A stretch of 64,000 nucleotides of DNA, taken from positions 1-64,000 of the forward strand of contig JAEYNZ010000029.1 in the NCBI GenBank assembly GCA_023412195.1, written 5' to 3'. The notes beneath the pieces are model-generated. The model saw only the letters and a program-made list of their open reading frames with translations, ran no database searches and was not told the origin of the DNA. The translations under genes were made by a program, and so were the position numbers. Origin of the DNA: Bacteroidota bacterium. Lineage in GTDB: Bacteria > Bacteroidota > Bacteroidia > Bacteroidales > Prolixibacteraceae. This document shows positions 8,490 to 17,109 of this stretch, in pieces (positions within the stretch are counted from its first letter, which is position 1; each line of letters opens with the position of its first letter).

Positions 8490-9427
8490 CCTGCATCCAC
8501 AACCTGTTTCATTTTATCAAGCCCTGTTTTTGCAACTTCCAGCGCTTCACCTTTCCAGTAATCTTTATTGAATAACTCCAGCGAAAGGACCATTTTTCCC
8601 TCGCCTTTTTTAAGGTAAGGCATTATTATATTGAATGGAGCTGCTCCGTCGCCAGGAAACACCCGGTCGCTGTCGGTCTGTTTTTCCCGTGGTATGGAAG
8701 AGGGAAAATCATTAAAGTGGAACATTTCAACTGCTGCCCCTGATAATAATTTTAAGCTGTGGTAGCTGCTGCCTCCCCTGAACATGTGGTATATGTCGGG
8801 CAGGATACATGCCTTTGGATGATCTGCAGCCGATGCTACAAAAAGTGCCTGTGAGATGTGGTGCAGGTTGGCTGAGGTGCCCCAGATTTCAAGTTGTGGC
8901 AGCACACCGGTATTATCGCCCAGTTCAAGTACCTGTTTATAGCGTTCTGCAACTTTCATAAGATCGAGGAGCGGCTGACCTGTTGCACCTGCCGGCGGTG
9001 CAGCAATGCGTAAGCAGCCTGTCTGAACCAGCATGTTCATTTCCCTTTTCAGCTGTTCCATTCCTGCTTTGCGGGCAGCTTCATCATCAACGGCCCATTG
9101 GGCAAATCCTATGGCATTTTCAATTGTCAGACCAAGATCGGCTGTATATTTTTTAAGGTCTTTCAGGCTGCCCCCCTCCTGTACATATTTTTCAAGATCG
9201 CGCACCCAGATTTCAATACCATCATAACCGGCTTTGGAGGCAATTTCAAACTCTTTCAGAAAGCCTGTCTTTTGTCCCGAAATCGTACTGGTATTCAAAC
9301 AGAAAGAAAAACTTCTTTCCGGTGCAGGAGTGGTTACTTTAATTGCTGACAAAGGTTTTGCAAGTGTGCCGCCGGCAATTACAGCCAGACCCTTCAATGC
9401 ATTTCTTCTTGAAATCATACAATACAA
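8486..9427 (-). CDS. Tat-exported sugar isomerase/epimerase-like TIM barrel
   Basis: The 313-residue protein starts with a twin-arginine signal (ISRRNALKGLAVIAGG), so it is probably exported folded to the periplasm. The rest is an AP-endonuclease-2/xylose-isomerase-like TIM barrel. Metal-binding candidates appear in the usual order: Glu in QLEIWG, Asp and His in PDIYHMF, His in MFHFNDF and Glu in LSLELFN. Such proteins isomerise or epimerise sugars or keto-sugars; the substrate cannot be told. A second start, MISRRNALKG three codons in, fits the signal better. It is divergent from the sugar porter at 9549, and the shared 120-nt gap may hold both promoters. Confidence 0.8.
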   Translation of the reverse strand: MYCMISRRNALKGLAVIAGGTLAKPLSAIKVTTPAPERSFSFCLNTSTISGQKTGFLKEFEIASKAGYDGIEIWVRDLEKYVQEGGSLKDLKKYTADLGLTIENAIGFAQWAVDDEAARKAGMEQLKREMNMLVQTGCLRIAAPPAGATGQPLLDLMKVAERYKQVLELGDNTGVLPQLEIWGTSANLHHISQALFVASAADHPKACILPDIYHMFRGGSSYHSLKLLSGAAVEMFHFNDFPSSIPREKQTDSDRVFPGDGAAPFNIIMPYLKKGEGKMVLSLELFNKDYWKGEALEVAKTGLDKMKQVVDAG

Positions 9428-9548
9428 GATTTAAACGATATTAATTATCCAAAAATAACAGGATGTAACAAATTGCCATGTATAATCCGGTCAAATTCTC
9501 CCGAAGTATTATCTTTAACCTGCATAAACCGATAAAACCGGAATTCTT

Positions 9549-10874
9549 ATGAGGCGTTATCTGTACTTCGTCACATTTGTTGCTGCCTTGGGCGGACTGA
9601 TGTTTGGATTTGAAACAGCAGTGATTAACGGAGCCATTTTTTATGTGGCAGAGCATTTTCAGCTTACCGAATTCATGAAGGGTTTTGTTGTGAGCACAGC
9701 TCTTGCCGGATGTGTTGCAGGTGCATTGTTCATTGGCCGGACCGGCGACAGGTATGGACGGCGCTATATGCTGAAGGTAATGGCAGCATTGTTTTTCTTT
9801 TCAATGATTGCCACCGGGCTGGCTCCCGATATTTGGGTGTTCATCATTGGCCGCTTTATCGGAGGCATTGCAGTGGGCGGTGCATCTGTCCTTACTCCAA
9901 TGTACATTTCGGAAGTTTCGCCACCACAGTTACGAGGACGGTTGGTTGCAACAAACCAGCTGGCCATTGTTACGGGAATCCTGGTTGCCTTTTTTTCTGA
10001 TTATATGATCGACAGTGTGCTGAATGGCAGCTGGCGCTGGATGTTTCTTGCAGGGATTTTTCCCTCTGCCTTGCTTTGGGTTTTGTTATTTTTCATTACC
10101 CGCAGTCCACGATGGCTGGTAAAAACCGGAAGGGAAGCGGAAGCTCGACATGTGATTGCAAAAGTAAATCCGGGAGAAAATGTTGATGAACTGGTTGCTT
10201 CCATCAGGGAATCTCTCAAGGCTGAAACTGCGGGAAGAAAGGTTAAACTTTTCAGGAGGCCCATGTTAAAGCTGGCTATCGTTGGTATTGCAATCGGTAT
10301 GTTTAACCAGTTTGCCGGCATTAATGTAATTATGTATTATTCCACCGACATATTCAGGGAAGCAGGTTTTTCTGCTGAGTCGGCCTTGTTCCAGTCGGTG
10401 CTGATCGGATTCACCAACCTCTTGTTCACCATATTGGCCATGACATTGATCGACCGTTTTGGCAGGAAGTTTTTGCTTTATGTTGGTGCCACCGGCATGT
10501 CGGTTTTCCTGGGATTGTTCAGCTGGGCATTTATTTCAGGCAATACCGAAGGATTTATCCTGCTCGGACTGCTGATTGGGTATATTGCTTTCTTTGCTTT
10601 TTCGCAAGGTGCAGTCATCTGGGTTATTTTATCGGAAATGTTCCCCACTACAGTCAGATCAAGGGGAACTGCCATCGGTTCATTTTCACACTGGATATTC
10701 AATTTTGGTATTGCCCTTTTGTTTCCTGTCATTTCATCAAGAATTGGAGTTGGGCCTGTTTTTGTATTCTTCACTGTTGCCACATTTGTGAGCCTGTTCT
10801 TTTACAGGTTTGTTCTGGTAGAAACAAAAGGAAAATCTTTGGAAGAAATCGAAACAATGATGCTGAAAAAATAA
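9549..10874 (+). CDS. Sugar porter family MFS transporter
   Basis: Twelve hydrophobic segments and the complete signature set of the sugar porter (SP) subfamily are present in 441 residues: DRYGRR after TM2, GRFIGGIAVG, the PMYISEVSPPQLRGRL loop, PRWLVKTGR before the central loop, FNQFAGINVIMYY in TM7, DRFGRKFLL, and the terminal VETKGKSLEEIE. Family members import hexoses or pentoses by proton symport in the inner membrane. The gene for an esterase-like hydrolase follows after 10 nt, so the two are probably one operon. With GH43 and GH51 enzymes nearby, arabinose or xylose is a reasonable guess for the substrate. Confidence 0.92.
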   Translation: MRRYLYFVTFVAALGGLMFGFETAVINGAIFYVAEHFQLTEFMKGFVVSTALAGCVAGALFIGRTGDRYGRRYMLKVMAALFFFSMIATGLAPDIWVFIIGRFIGGIAVGGASVLTPMYISEVSPPQLRGRLVATNQLAIVTGILVAFFSDYMIDSVLNGSWRWMFLAGIFPSALLWVLLFFITRSPRWLVKTGREAEARHVIAKVNPGENVDELVASIRESLKAETAGRKVKLFRRPMLKLAIVGIAIGMFNQFAGINVIMYYSTDIFREAGFSAESALFQSVLIGFTNLLFTILAMTLIDRFGRKFLLYVGATGMSVFLGLFSWAFISGNTEGFILLGLLIGYIAFFAFSQGAVIWVILSEMFPTTVRSRGTAIGSFSHWIFNFGIALLFPVISSRIGVGPVFVFFTVATFVSLFFYRFVLVETKGKSLEEIETMMLKK

Positions 10875-10884
10875 AATACGGATT

Positions 10885-12057
10885 ATGAAAACGCTTTATT
10901 TTTTGATCGTTTGCCTGGTTTCAGCGACGTACGCTTCTGTTTCTCAGGAGCCGGCTAAGGAAAACCTTTGTGTAGGCCATTACTATACGGAAGAAGAAGC
11001 TGCCCGGGTAATACAAGATTTGAAAGGGGAATACCGTACAGAAAAAGAGTGGCTTCAGCGGGCAGAAATCATCAGGAAGGGAATTCTGAAAGGTTCAGAC
11101 CTTTACCCGATTCCAAAGAAACCCAATTTGAATCCGAAGTTTACTGATGAAAGAAAATATGAAGGATATTCTGTCCGGAATGTAGCCATTGAAAGCCTTC
11201 CAGGGGTTTTTGTTACCGGTAGTTTGTACCTGCCTGAAAAGAGAGATAAAAAGGTTGCAGGGATTTTGAGTGCGCACGGGCACTGGCCCAAACCTGAAGA
11301 TTATGGGCGTTATCGTGCGGATGCACAAATCAGGTGTGCGGCACTGGCAAAAATGGGTGCAGTGGTTTTTTCATTTGATATGGTCGGTTATGGAGAAATG
11401 GCAGACTGGGGGTGGGAGCACCATCACAGGGATGCTTTGAAGCAGCAGTTGTGGAACAGCATCAGGGCACTTGATTTTTTGATTTCGCTCCCTTATGTCG
11501 ATTCAGAGCGTATTGCAGTTACCGGAGCTTCAGGGGGCGCAACACAGGCATTTTTATTAACTGCTGTCGACGACCGGGTTAAGGTGTCGGTTCCTGTAGT
11601 GCAGGTTTCGGCCCATTTCTTTGGTGGTTGCGTTTGTGAAAGCGGTATGCCCATTCATAAAAGTCCATCACACCAGACCAACAATGTGGAAATTGCTGCA
11701 CTTGCTGCACCAAGGCCTATGCTGATTGTTTCTGATGGTGCCGACTGGACTAAGAACAATCCTGATGTTGAATTCCCCCATATCCAATACATTTACCAGC
11801 TCATGGATGCAGAGGAAATGGTGCAACATGTACATTTACCTGAAGAGGGTCACGGATATGAATTCCCAAAACGCAAGGCAGTGTATCCGTTTCTTGCACG
11901 GCACCTGCAGCTTGACCTGAATGCAATTACTGGCACTGACGGAAACATTACTGAGGAAGGAATAGTGATCGAAACCTATGACCTGATGAAGGTTTTTTCC
12001 GGCACTAACCATAGGCCATCAAATGCTGTACTTTCAAATGACGAAGTGAAGTGGTAA
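10885..12057 (+). CDS. Secreted alpha/beta hydrolase, acetyl-esterase-like
   Basis: The 390-residue protein has a signal peptide (cleavage likely after ASVSQ) and an alpha/beta-hydrolase core. The nucleophile is the Ser of GASGG (about residue 213), the acid is probably the Asp in LIVSDGADWT, and the His is in EEGHGYEF. The oxyanion region is SAHGHW. The size and the sequence around FSFDMVGYGEMADW recall the prolyl-oligopeptidase/acetylxylan-esterase-like hydrolases found next to glycoside hydrolases, which remove acetyl or other esters from plant polysaccharides. It follows the sugar porter by 10 nt. The substrate is not proven by sequence. Confidence 0.78.
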   Translation: MKTLYFLIVCLVSATYASVSQEPAKENLCVGHYYTEEEAARVIQDLKGEYRTEKEWLQRAEIIRKGILKGSDLYPIPKKPNLNPKFTDERKYEGYSVRNVAIESLPGVFVTGSLYLPEKRDKKVAGILSAHGHWPKPEDYGRYRADAQIRCAALAKMGAVVFSFDMVGYGEMADWGWEHHHRDALKQQLWNSIRALDFLISLPYVDSERIAVTGASGGATQAFLLTAVDDRVKVSVPVVQVSAHFFGGCVCESGMPIHKSPSHQTNNVEIAALAAPRPMLIVSDGADWTKNNPDVEFPHIQYIYQLMDAEEMVQHVHLPEEGHGYEFPKRKAVYPFLARHLQLDLNAITGTDGNITEEGIVIETYDLMKVFSGTNHRPSNAVLSNDEVKW

Positions 12058-12083
12058 AAAGAAGTTCAGAAAATTGAACCTAC

Positions 12084-12944
12084 TCAGTTCATTTCCTTGA
12101 TTTCATTGTAGACTGTCTCCACAAGGTTTTTCTCATCAGGATTAAACTCTGCCTGTATCTCCTGCAATCCCTTGCCTGAGCCTGCCAACGTTTTTACTTT
12201 CTCCTGGAAGTTTTTAAAATCCTCCAGGTGTTTTTCCATATCAGCACGTGTTTTGATATCTGCATGGCCGCTGCAGAAAAGGTCGGCGTCGAGGGAGGCC
12301 AGTAGTTTTTCTGTGGTCTTTATATGTTCAAACGAATTGCCTCCCTTGTATGAGTGTATCAGTTGCGGCCTGCCGAAGAACACCTGGTCACCTATAAAGG
12401 CTGTTTTTTCTTCAGGAAAGTACAAAACAATATCACCGGTTGTATGGCCTACTCCAAAATAATGAAGCTCGACAGGTGCACCCCCTAAATGAAGCAGCAT
12501 CTTGTCGTTAAAGGTAAGATGGGGAATGAACCTCTGCAGTTTTTTGTCATTCCAACGGGAAGCTGAGCCGTCACGTCCGGGATGAAAAAACTCTTCCCTG
12601 CAGTTTTCGTGGGCAATGATGATGACCTCTTTTGGGAAAAACTCGTTCCCGTTGACATGATCACCATCGCTATGTGTGTTCACCAAATATTTGATGGGTT
12701 TGTCCGTAAATCCTTCCACTGCAGTAAAAATGGCCTCTACTGATTCTTTATCCATTTTCGCATCGATGATCAATACTTCATGATCGCCTATGTACATGCC
12801 GCCATTTGCACCCCTGCCTCCAATGAGCTGGTATAATTTATCGGATATTTTTTCAACTGTCAGAGGTGGTGTTTCCTGTTGCTGACCTGTTGTTACTATG
12901 GTCATTAGCAAAAGGGAAACTGCAAGGTAAATTATTTTGTTCAT
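12084..12944 (-). CDS. Secreted metallo-beta-lactamase-fold hydrolase
   Basis: A signal peptide ends near TTGQQQ, followed by an MBL fold over the rest of 286 residues. The metal motif is His91-Ser-Asp93-Gly-Asp95-His96, so the second His of the canonical HxHxDH is Asp. Further ligands are in YFGVGHTTGD (His), IGDQVFF (Asp) and CSGHAD (His). Variant motifs of this type occur in many periplasmic MBL proteins related to the SoxH/quinoprotein relay group. The reaction is unknown; beta-lactamase activity should not be assumed. It stands alone, convergent with the esterase gene. Confidence 0.82.
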   Translation of the reverse strand: MNKIIYLAVSLLLMTIVTTGQQQETPPLTVEKISDKLYQLIGGRGANGGMYIGDHEVLIIDAKMDKESVEAIFTAVEGFTDKPIKYLVNTHSDGDHVNGNEFFPKEVIIIAHENCREEFFHPGRDGSASRWNDKKLQRFIPHLTFNDKMLLHLGGAPVELHYFGVGHTTGDIVLYFPEEKTAFIGDQVFFGRPQLIHSYKGGNSFEHIKTTEKLLASLDADLFCSGHADIKTRADMEKHLEDFKNFQEKVKTLAGSGKGLQEIQAEFNPDEKNLVETVYNEIKEMN

Positions 12945-13008
12945 AGGAATAAATTTTACATTAATATAAATAATTGGCTGATTCAGCTTAAATTAAACGT
13001 TATACAGT

Positions 13009-13016
13009 TAATTTTG
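13009..13016 (+). promoter_or_regulatory. -7 element for the SUI1-like gene
   Basis: TAATTTTG matches the Bacteroidota -7 consensus TAnnTTTG. No TTG is present at the -33 distance, so the promoter is only half supported. Transcription would start near 13023, leaving a leader of about 35 nt that contains the Shine-Dalgarno sequence. Confidence 0.45.
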
Positions 13017-13047
13017 TTTGAAATACAAATGAATGTTGACAGTTGAC

Positions 13048-13055
13048 AAGGAGGT
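13048..13055 (+). promoter_or_regulatory. Perfect Shine-Dalgarno sequence before SUI1-like gene
   Basis: AAGGAGGT is fully complementary to the 16S rRNA tail. It is 2 nt before the first ATG (13058) and 5 nt before the second (13061), which makes the second the better start. Neighbouring genes have no such site, in keeping with the rarity of Shine-Dalgarno use in this phylum. Confidence 0.8.
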
Positions 13056-13060
13056 AAATG

Positions 13061-13405
13061 ATGGCGAATGACTGGAAAGACCGGCTTGGGATGGTTTATT
13101 CAACCAATCCTGATTATAAATATGAAACTGAAGGTACAAAAGAGGAGAAAACTCTTCCACCTCAGCAGCAGAAATTAATAGTAACCCTCGACCGCAAACA
13201 GAGGAAAGGAAAAAGTGTGACACTTGTTACAGGATTTGTTGGCGTGGAGGATGATTTAAAGGAACTGGGCAGGGTGCTGAAGACTAAATGTGGGGTAGGA
13301 GGCAGCGTTAAAAATGGTGAGATCCTGATTCAGGGTGATTTTCGTACACGAGTAATTGAAATTCTTCAGCAGGAAAATTATAAAGTGAAACGTTCAGGGG
13401 GTTGA
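13061..13405 (+). CDS. eIF1/SUI1-like translation initiation factor (YciH type)
   Basis: The C-terminal two thirds match the SUI1 fold: KQRKGKSVTLVTGF forms the first strand, LGRVLKTKCGVGGSVKN the conserved helix and loop, and ILIQGDFRTRVIEIL the last part. This is the full family length (114 residues). Archaeal and eukaryotic relatives monitor start-codon choice on the small ribosomal subunit; the bacterial YciH proteins are thought to act on initiation too but are poorly defined. I chose the second of two adjacent ATGs because the perfect AAGGAGGT lies 5 nt upstream of it. The stop overlaps a possible TTG start of the GH43 gene, so the two may share a transcript. Confidence 0.9.
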   Translation: MANDWKDRLGMVYSTNPDYKYETEGTKEEKTLPPQQQKLIVTLDRKQRKGKSVTLVTGFVGVEDDLKELGRVLKTKCGVGGSVKNGEILIQGDFRTRVIEILQQENYKVKRSGG

Positions 13406-13443
13406 AAGTTTTTGATTCCCGGATTATAAATATCTATATCAGC

Positions 13444-14388
13444 ATGAGCGCCAGTATTTATTCTACAGCAGTTTTCTTGTTTCTATTTAGCTTTCAGGGA
13501 ATAGCTCAGGAGAAAAATGAGGTTTATATGTTTTCATATTTCATGGGGAATGGTGAAGACGGACTCCATCTTGCATGGAGTGACGATGGGATGAAGTGGA
13601 TGGCGCTGAATGACAATAAATCATTCCTCGCTCCTGTTGCAGGAAAAGACAAACTGATGCGGGATCCGTGCATAATACAAGGGCCGGACGGAAAGTTTCA
13701 TATGGTATGGACAGTTAGCTGGAATGAAAAAGGAATCGGATATGCTTCATCTGAGGACCTGATGAACTGGTCGGAACAACAATACCTGCCAGTCATGGAG
13801 CATGAGCCGGAAGCTAAGAATTGCTGGGCGCCTGAGATCTTTTATGACAAGGCATCAAAGCAATACCTCATTTTCTGGTCGACAACCATACCCGGCAGGT
13901 TTACTGAAACAGAATCTTCGGGAGACAATGGCTACAACCACAGGATGTATTATGTTACCACACGTGATTTTATAACTTTCAGTGATACAAAACTTTTTTA
14001 TGATCATGGATTCAATGTAATAGACGGAACCCTGATAAAGAACAGAGGCAGGTATGTGTTGTTTCTGAAGGATGAAACCCGGCATCCTGCCCAGAAGAAC
14101 ATCAGGGTGGCAACGGGCAGAAAACTGACAGGTGAATACAGCATGCCTTCGGAACCGGTTACTGGAAACTATTGGGCGGAAGGTCCTACAACTGCTGTTG
14201 TGGATGGTTACATGGTGGTTTATTTCGATAAATACATCGATCATCAGATGGGTGCTGTCCGTTCAAAGGACCTGGAAAAATGGGAAGATATATCTCATCT
14301 GATAGAATTTCCCAAAGGAACACGCCATGGAACTGTATTCAAGGTGGGAAGAGATTATCTGGAGAGGCTAAAATCATTGGAAAACTAA
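13444..14388 (+). CDS. Secreted glycoside hydrolase family 43-like enzyme
   Basis: This protein has a signal peptide ending near QGIAQ, then a five-bladed beta-propeller of the GH43/GH62/GH32-related type. Blade motifs are visible: GLHLAWSDDGMKW, MRDPCIIQGPDGKFHMVWT (with the catalytic-type Asp in RDP), NCWAPEIFYD (WAPE, with the putative pKa or base-region Glu) and GPTTAVVDGYMVVYF (the probable acid in AEGP). Enzymes of this group cut arabinose or xylose side chains or arabinan. I start at the ATG at 13444, which puts the hydrophobic signal first; a TTG at 13402 overlapping the previous stop would add 14 residues including basic ones, and remains possible. The GH51 gene lies 1 kb downstream. 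Confidence 0.8.
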   Translation: MSASIYSTAVFLFLFSFQGIAQEKNEVYMFSYFMGNGEDGLHLAWSDDGMKWMALNDNKSFLAPVAGKDKLMRDPCIIQGPDGKFHMVWTVSWNEKGIGYASSEDLMNWSEQQYLPVMEHEPEAKNCWAPEIFYDKASKQYLIFWSTTIPGRFTETESSGDNGYNHRMYYVTTRDFITFSDTKLFYDHGFNVIDGTLIKNRGRYVLFLKDETRHPAQKNIRVATGRKLTGEYSMPSEPVTGNYWAEGPTTAVVDGYMVVYFDKYIDHQMGAVRSKDLEKWEDISHLIEFPKGTRHGTVFKVGRDYLERLKSLEN

Positions 14389-14399
14389 AAATTAAAATT

Positions 14400-15239
14400 G
14401 TGGCTGAATTAGGCAAAATCAATACCCTAAAGGTAATCAGGGAAACCGATAACGGGGTTTATCTCGATGGGGAAAACCTTGGCGAAATTCTGATGCCCCG
14501 TAAGTTTGTTACAGATGCGGTAAAAGCTGAAAACCAGGCCGAGGTATTTGTTTATTCCGATTCAGAGGACAGACTGGTTGCAACTACAGAAAAGCCTCTT
14601 GCTCTTGCAGGAGAATTTGCTTATCTCAAAGTGATAGAAACAAACCGTTTCGGTGCATTTCTCGACTGGGGCCTGCCCAAGCATCTGCTGGTGCCCTATA
14701 GCGAACAGAAAGCTAAGATGACAGAGGGCAGGTACTATATAGTTTATATTTATGTGGATGATAAGACGAACCGGCTTGCAGCATCTGCGAAAATAGAGAA
14801 GTATCTGAATAACGTCTTTCCCAATTATTCCACAGGTGAAGAAGTGGAATTGCTGATCGCAGAGGAAACAAACCTGGGATTTAAGGCTATTGTTAACAAC
14901 CTGCATTGGGGAATACTTTATAAAAACCAGCTTTTCAAGCCTCTTTCCCCTGGCAACAGAATAAAAGGCTATGTACAAAAAGTAAGGGATGACGATAAGA
15001 TTGATTTGCTGGCTGAAAAGCCGGGATATGGTAAAATTGATCCCATTTCTGAAATGTTGTTAAGCACGCTCAAAGACAATAACGGGTTTCTTGCTTTGTC
15101 TGATGATTCTTCGCCCGAAGCCATTCAATCTGTGCTTGGCATTAGTAAAAAGAACTTTAAAAAAGCAGCAGGCAACCTTTATAAAAGGAAGCTCATAGAA
15201 TTCAGATCGGATGGGATAAAGCTGGCAGGAAAGTATTAG
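14400..15239 (+). CDS. CvfB-like S1 RNA-binding protein
   Basis: The sequence AELGKINTLKVIRETDNGVY followed by DGENLGEILMP is the signature beginning of the CvfB/YitL family, which carries three S1-like RNA-binding domains and a C-terminal winged helix (here SVLGISKKNFKKAAGNLYKR, then IKLAGKY). The alignment with the family begins right after the GTG at 14400, so I use that codon; a longer frame back to 14280 would overlap the GH43 gene by 108 nt and its extra residues look non-native. In Staphylococcus CvfB influences virulence gene expression; in other phyla its role is unknown. It follows the GH43 gene by 11 nt. Confidence 0.88.
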   Translation: MAELGKINTLKVIRETDNGVYLDGENLGEILMPRKFVTDAVKAENQAEVFVYSDSEDRLVATTEKPLALAGEFAYLKVIETNRFGAFLDWGLPKHLLVPYSEQKAKMTEGRYYIVYIYVDDKTNRLAASAKIEKYLNNVFPNYSTGEEVELLIAEETNLGFKAIVNNLHWGILYKNQLFKPLSPGNRIKGYVQKVRDDDKIDLLAEKPGYGKIDPISEMLLSTLKDNNGFLALSDDSSPEAIQSVLGISKKNFKKAAGNLYKRKLIEFRSDGIKLAGKY

Positions 15240-15354
15240 TAAAGAGCAGGTTGTGGTTTCATGACTGAGTTTTTAGAGAAAATGATAGTATTTATTACTT
15301 TTTTTCTATTTTTATTCCCGTAATCATAAATTATTGAATCATAAAACCAGTGAT

Positions 15355-16899
15355 ATGAAAATCAAGGCTATTCTCACCTGCATCTGTGCAGTTTTCATGC
15401 TTTCCACCCAGGCACAGACCAAGATTGTTGTCAATACAGACCAGGGAAAAGAAAAAATCAGTAAGCATATTTATGGACATTTTTCGGAACATCTTGGAAG
15501 ATGTATTTACGGAGGATATTGGGTAGGAGAAGATTCGGATATTCAGAATACAGAGGGAATCAGGAATGATGTTGTCAACGCTTTGCGTGAATTGGGAATT
15601 CCGAACCTGAGATGGCCCGGTGGTTGTTTTGCAGATGAATATCACTGGATGGATGGCATCGGGCTACGTGAACAACGCCCTACCATGATTAATACGCATT
15701 GGGGTGGAGTAACCGAAGACAACAGTTTCGGGACGCATGAATTCCTTGAACTGTGCAGGCAGCTGGATGCAGAGCCGGTAATCAACGGCAATCTTGGCAG
15801 CGGTACAGTGCAGGAAATGTCACAGTGGGTTGAGTATCTCAATTCAGGGAACATCAGCCCGATGACTGAATTGCGTAAAGCCAACGGCCGAGAAGAACCA
15901 TGGAATGTGAAATACTGGAACCTTGGCAATGAAAACTGGGGATGCGGTGGCAACATGACAGCAGAGTATTATGCGAATGAAATGCGCCGATATTCAACCT
16001 ATACAAAAAATTACGGCGATAACCGGTTGTACCGGATTGCATGCGGCCCAAGCGATTCAGATTACCACTGGATGGAAACCCTGATGAAGAATGGTAATCC
16101 CGGCCGCAGTTTCCAGGGAATTTCCCTGCATTATTATACAATCACCCACGACTGGTCGAAAAAAGGTTCAGCCACTAAATTCGATGAAAGTGAATATTTT
16201 CAGACAATGAGCAAAACTTTGTTCATGGATGAATTGCTCAGAAAGCATATAAATATTATGGACAGGTATGACCCGCAAAACCGTGTCGGACTGATTGTGG
16301 ATGAGTGGGGGGTGTGGCATGATGTGGAGCCTGGTACCAATCCGGGATTTCTTTACCAACAGAATACAATGCGGGATGCACTGGTGGCTGCTGTCAATCT
16401 CGACCTGTTTAACAAGTACTGCCACAGGGTTAAAATGGCCAATATTGCACAGACTGTGAATGTATTGCAGGCCATGATCCTTACCCAGGGCCCTGAAATA
16501 GTGAAAACACCTTCTTTCTATGTGTTTAAGATGTATAAAGTACACCATGATGCAACATTGCTTCCTGCGTCCGTGCAATCGGAGGAATATGTGCATGGAG
16601 ATGGCAGGATTCCTGCAGTCTCAGCTTCTGCCTCACGTTCGGACAATGGCAAAGTTCATCTAACATTAAGCAACCTGAATCCTGACAAACCTGCCAGTGT
16701 TTCATGCGAAATGCGGGGGATGGAAAAGGTGTCAATCGGGAAGGGTGAGTTGCTTACAGCGAATCAGATCAATGCATACAACGATTTTGGTAAGAAGGAA
16801 GAAGTGTTTATTGTTCCATTCAATGATGCAAAAGTAAAAGGCAACATGTTGACGATTAATCTTCCACCCAAGTCGGTTGTAGTGTTGGAGATGAATTAA
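15355..16899 (+). CDS. Alpha-L-arabinofuranosidase, GH51
   Basis: The protein has a signal peptide (MKIKAILTCICAVFMLSTQA) and a full-length GH51 catalytic barrel with a C-terminal beta-sandwich. The opening ISKHIYGHFSEHLGRCIYGG and LRWPGGCFADEYHW are diagnostic. The acid/base is Glu193 in NLGNENWG and the nucleophile Glu317 in VDEWG. The enzyme releases terminal arabinofuranose from arabinan or arabinoxylan with retention. I chose the ATG at 15355 because the signal peptide begins there; an upstream ATG at 15334 would add seven polar residues. Export suggests action in the periplasm or at the surface. It completes a small arabinose-related set with GH43, the esterase-like protein and the sugar porter. 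Confidence 0.93.
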   Translation: MKIKAILTCICAVFMLSTQAQTKIVVNTDQGKEKISKHIYGHFSEHLGRCIYGGYWVGEDSDIQNTEGIRNDVVNALRELGIPNLRWPGGCFADEYHWMDGIGLREQRPTMINTHWGGVTEDNSFGTHEFLELCRQLDAEPVINGNLGSGTVQEMSQWVEYLNSGNISPMTELRKANGREEPWNVKYWNLGNENWGCGGNMTAEYYANEMRRYSTYTKNYGDNRLYRIACGPSDSDYHWMETLMKNGNPGRSFQGISLHYYTITHDWSKKGSATKFDESEYFQTMSKTLFMDELLRKHINIMDRYDPQNRVGLIVDEWGVWHDVEPGTNPGFLYQQNTMRDALVAAVNLDLFNKYCHRVKMANIAQTVNVLQAMILTQGPEIVKTPSFYVFKMYKVHHDATLLPASVQSEEYVHGDGRIPAVSASASRSDNGKVHLTLSNLNPDKPASVSCEMRGMEKVSIGKGELLTANQINAYNDFGKKEEVFIVPFNDAKVKGNMLTINLPPKSVVVLEMN

Positions 16900-16964
16900 C
16901 ATCAAGAATGGCATAAGAGATAGACTGGGATTGAAGTGGGATAGGTGCTGGTTTCTTGTTGCTT

Positions 16965-17002
16965 GTTTGCGGGTTACATGCAGTTAGTTTGCAGGTTACA
17001 TG
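16965..17002. repeat. Short direct repeat
   Basis: GTTTGCGGGTTACATG (16965-16980) and GTTTGCAGGTTACATG (16987-17002) differ at one base and are 22 nt apart, in a stretch that also repeats TTGCTTG. It lies in the gene-free interval 16900-17427 and has no visible link to a gene. Confidence 0.6.
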
Positions 17003-17109
17003 TTGCTTGCTTGTAGGTGGGGCTGCCTGTTTCATCTGGATAAGTTGATGCTGATGTGCTGGTAAAGATGTTCCGTCCCACCCTCGATGAGGATTATGCC
17101 CTGGTATCC

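Noticed and set aside
12084..12944. Antibiotic-resistance beta-lactamase
   Set aside because: Only the fold and a variant metal motif are shared; the MBL superfamily is far broader than beta-lactamases.
14280..14399. Longer 5' end of the CvfB-like gene
   Set aside because: The extra 40 codons overlap the GH43 gene and do not look like the family, whose homology starts at the GTG at 14400.
8486..16899. A classical polysaccharide utilisation locus
   Set aside because: There is no SusC/SusD pair and no hybrid two-component or ECF sigma/anti-sigma regulator with the glycosidases.
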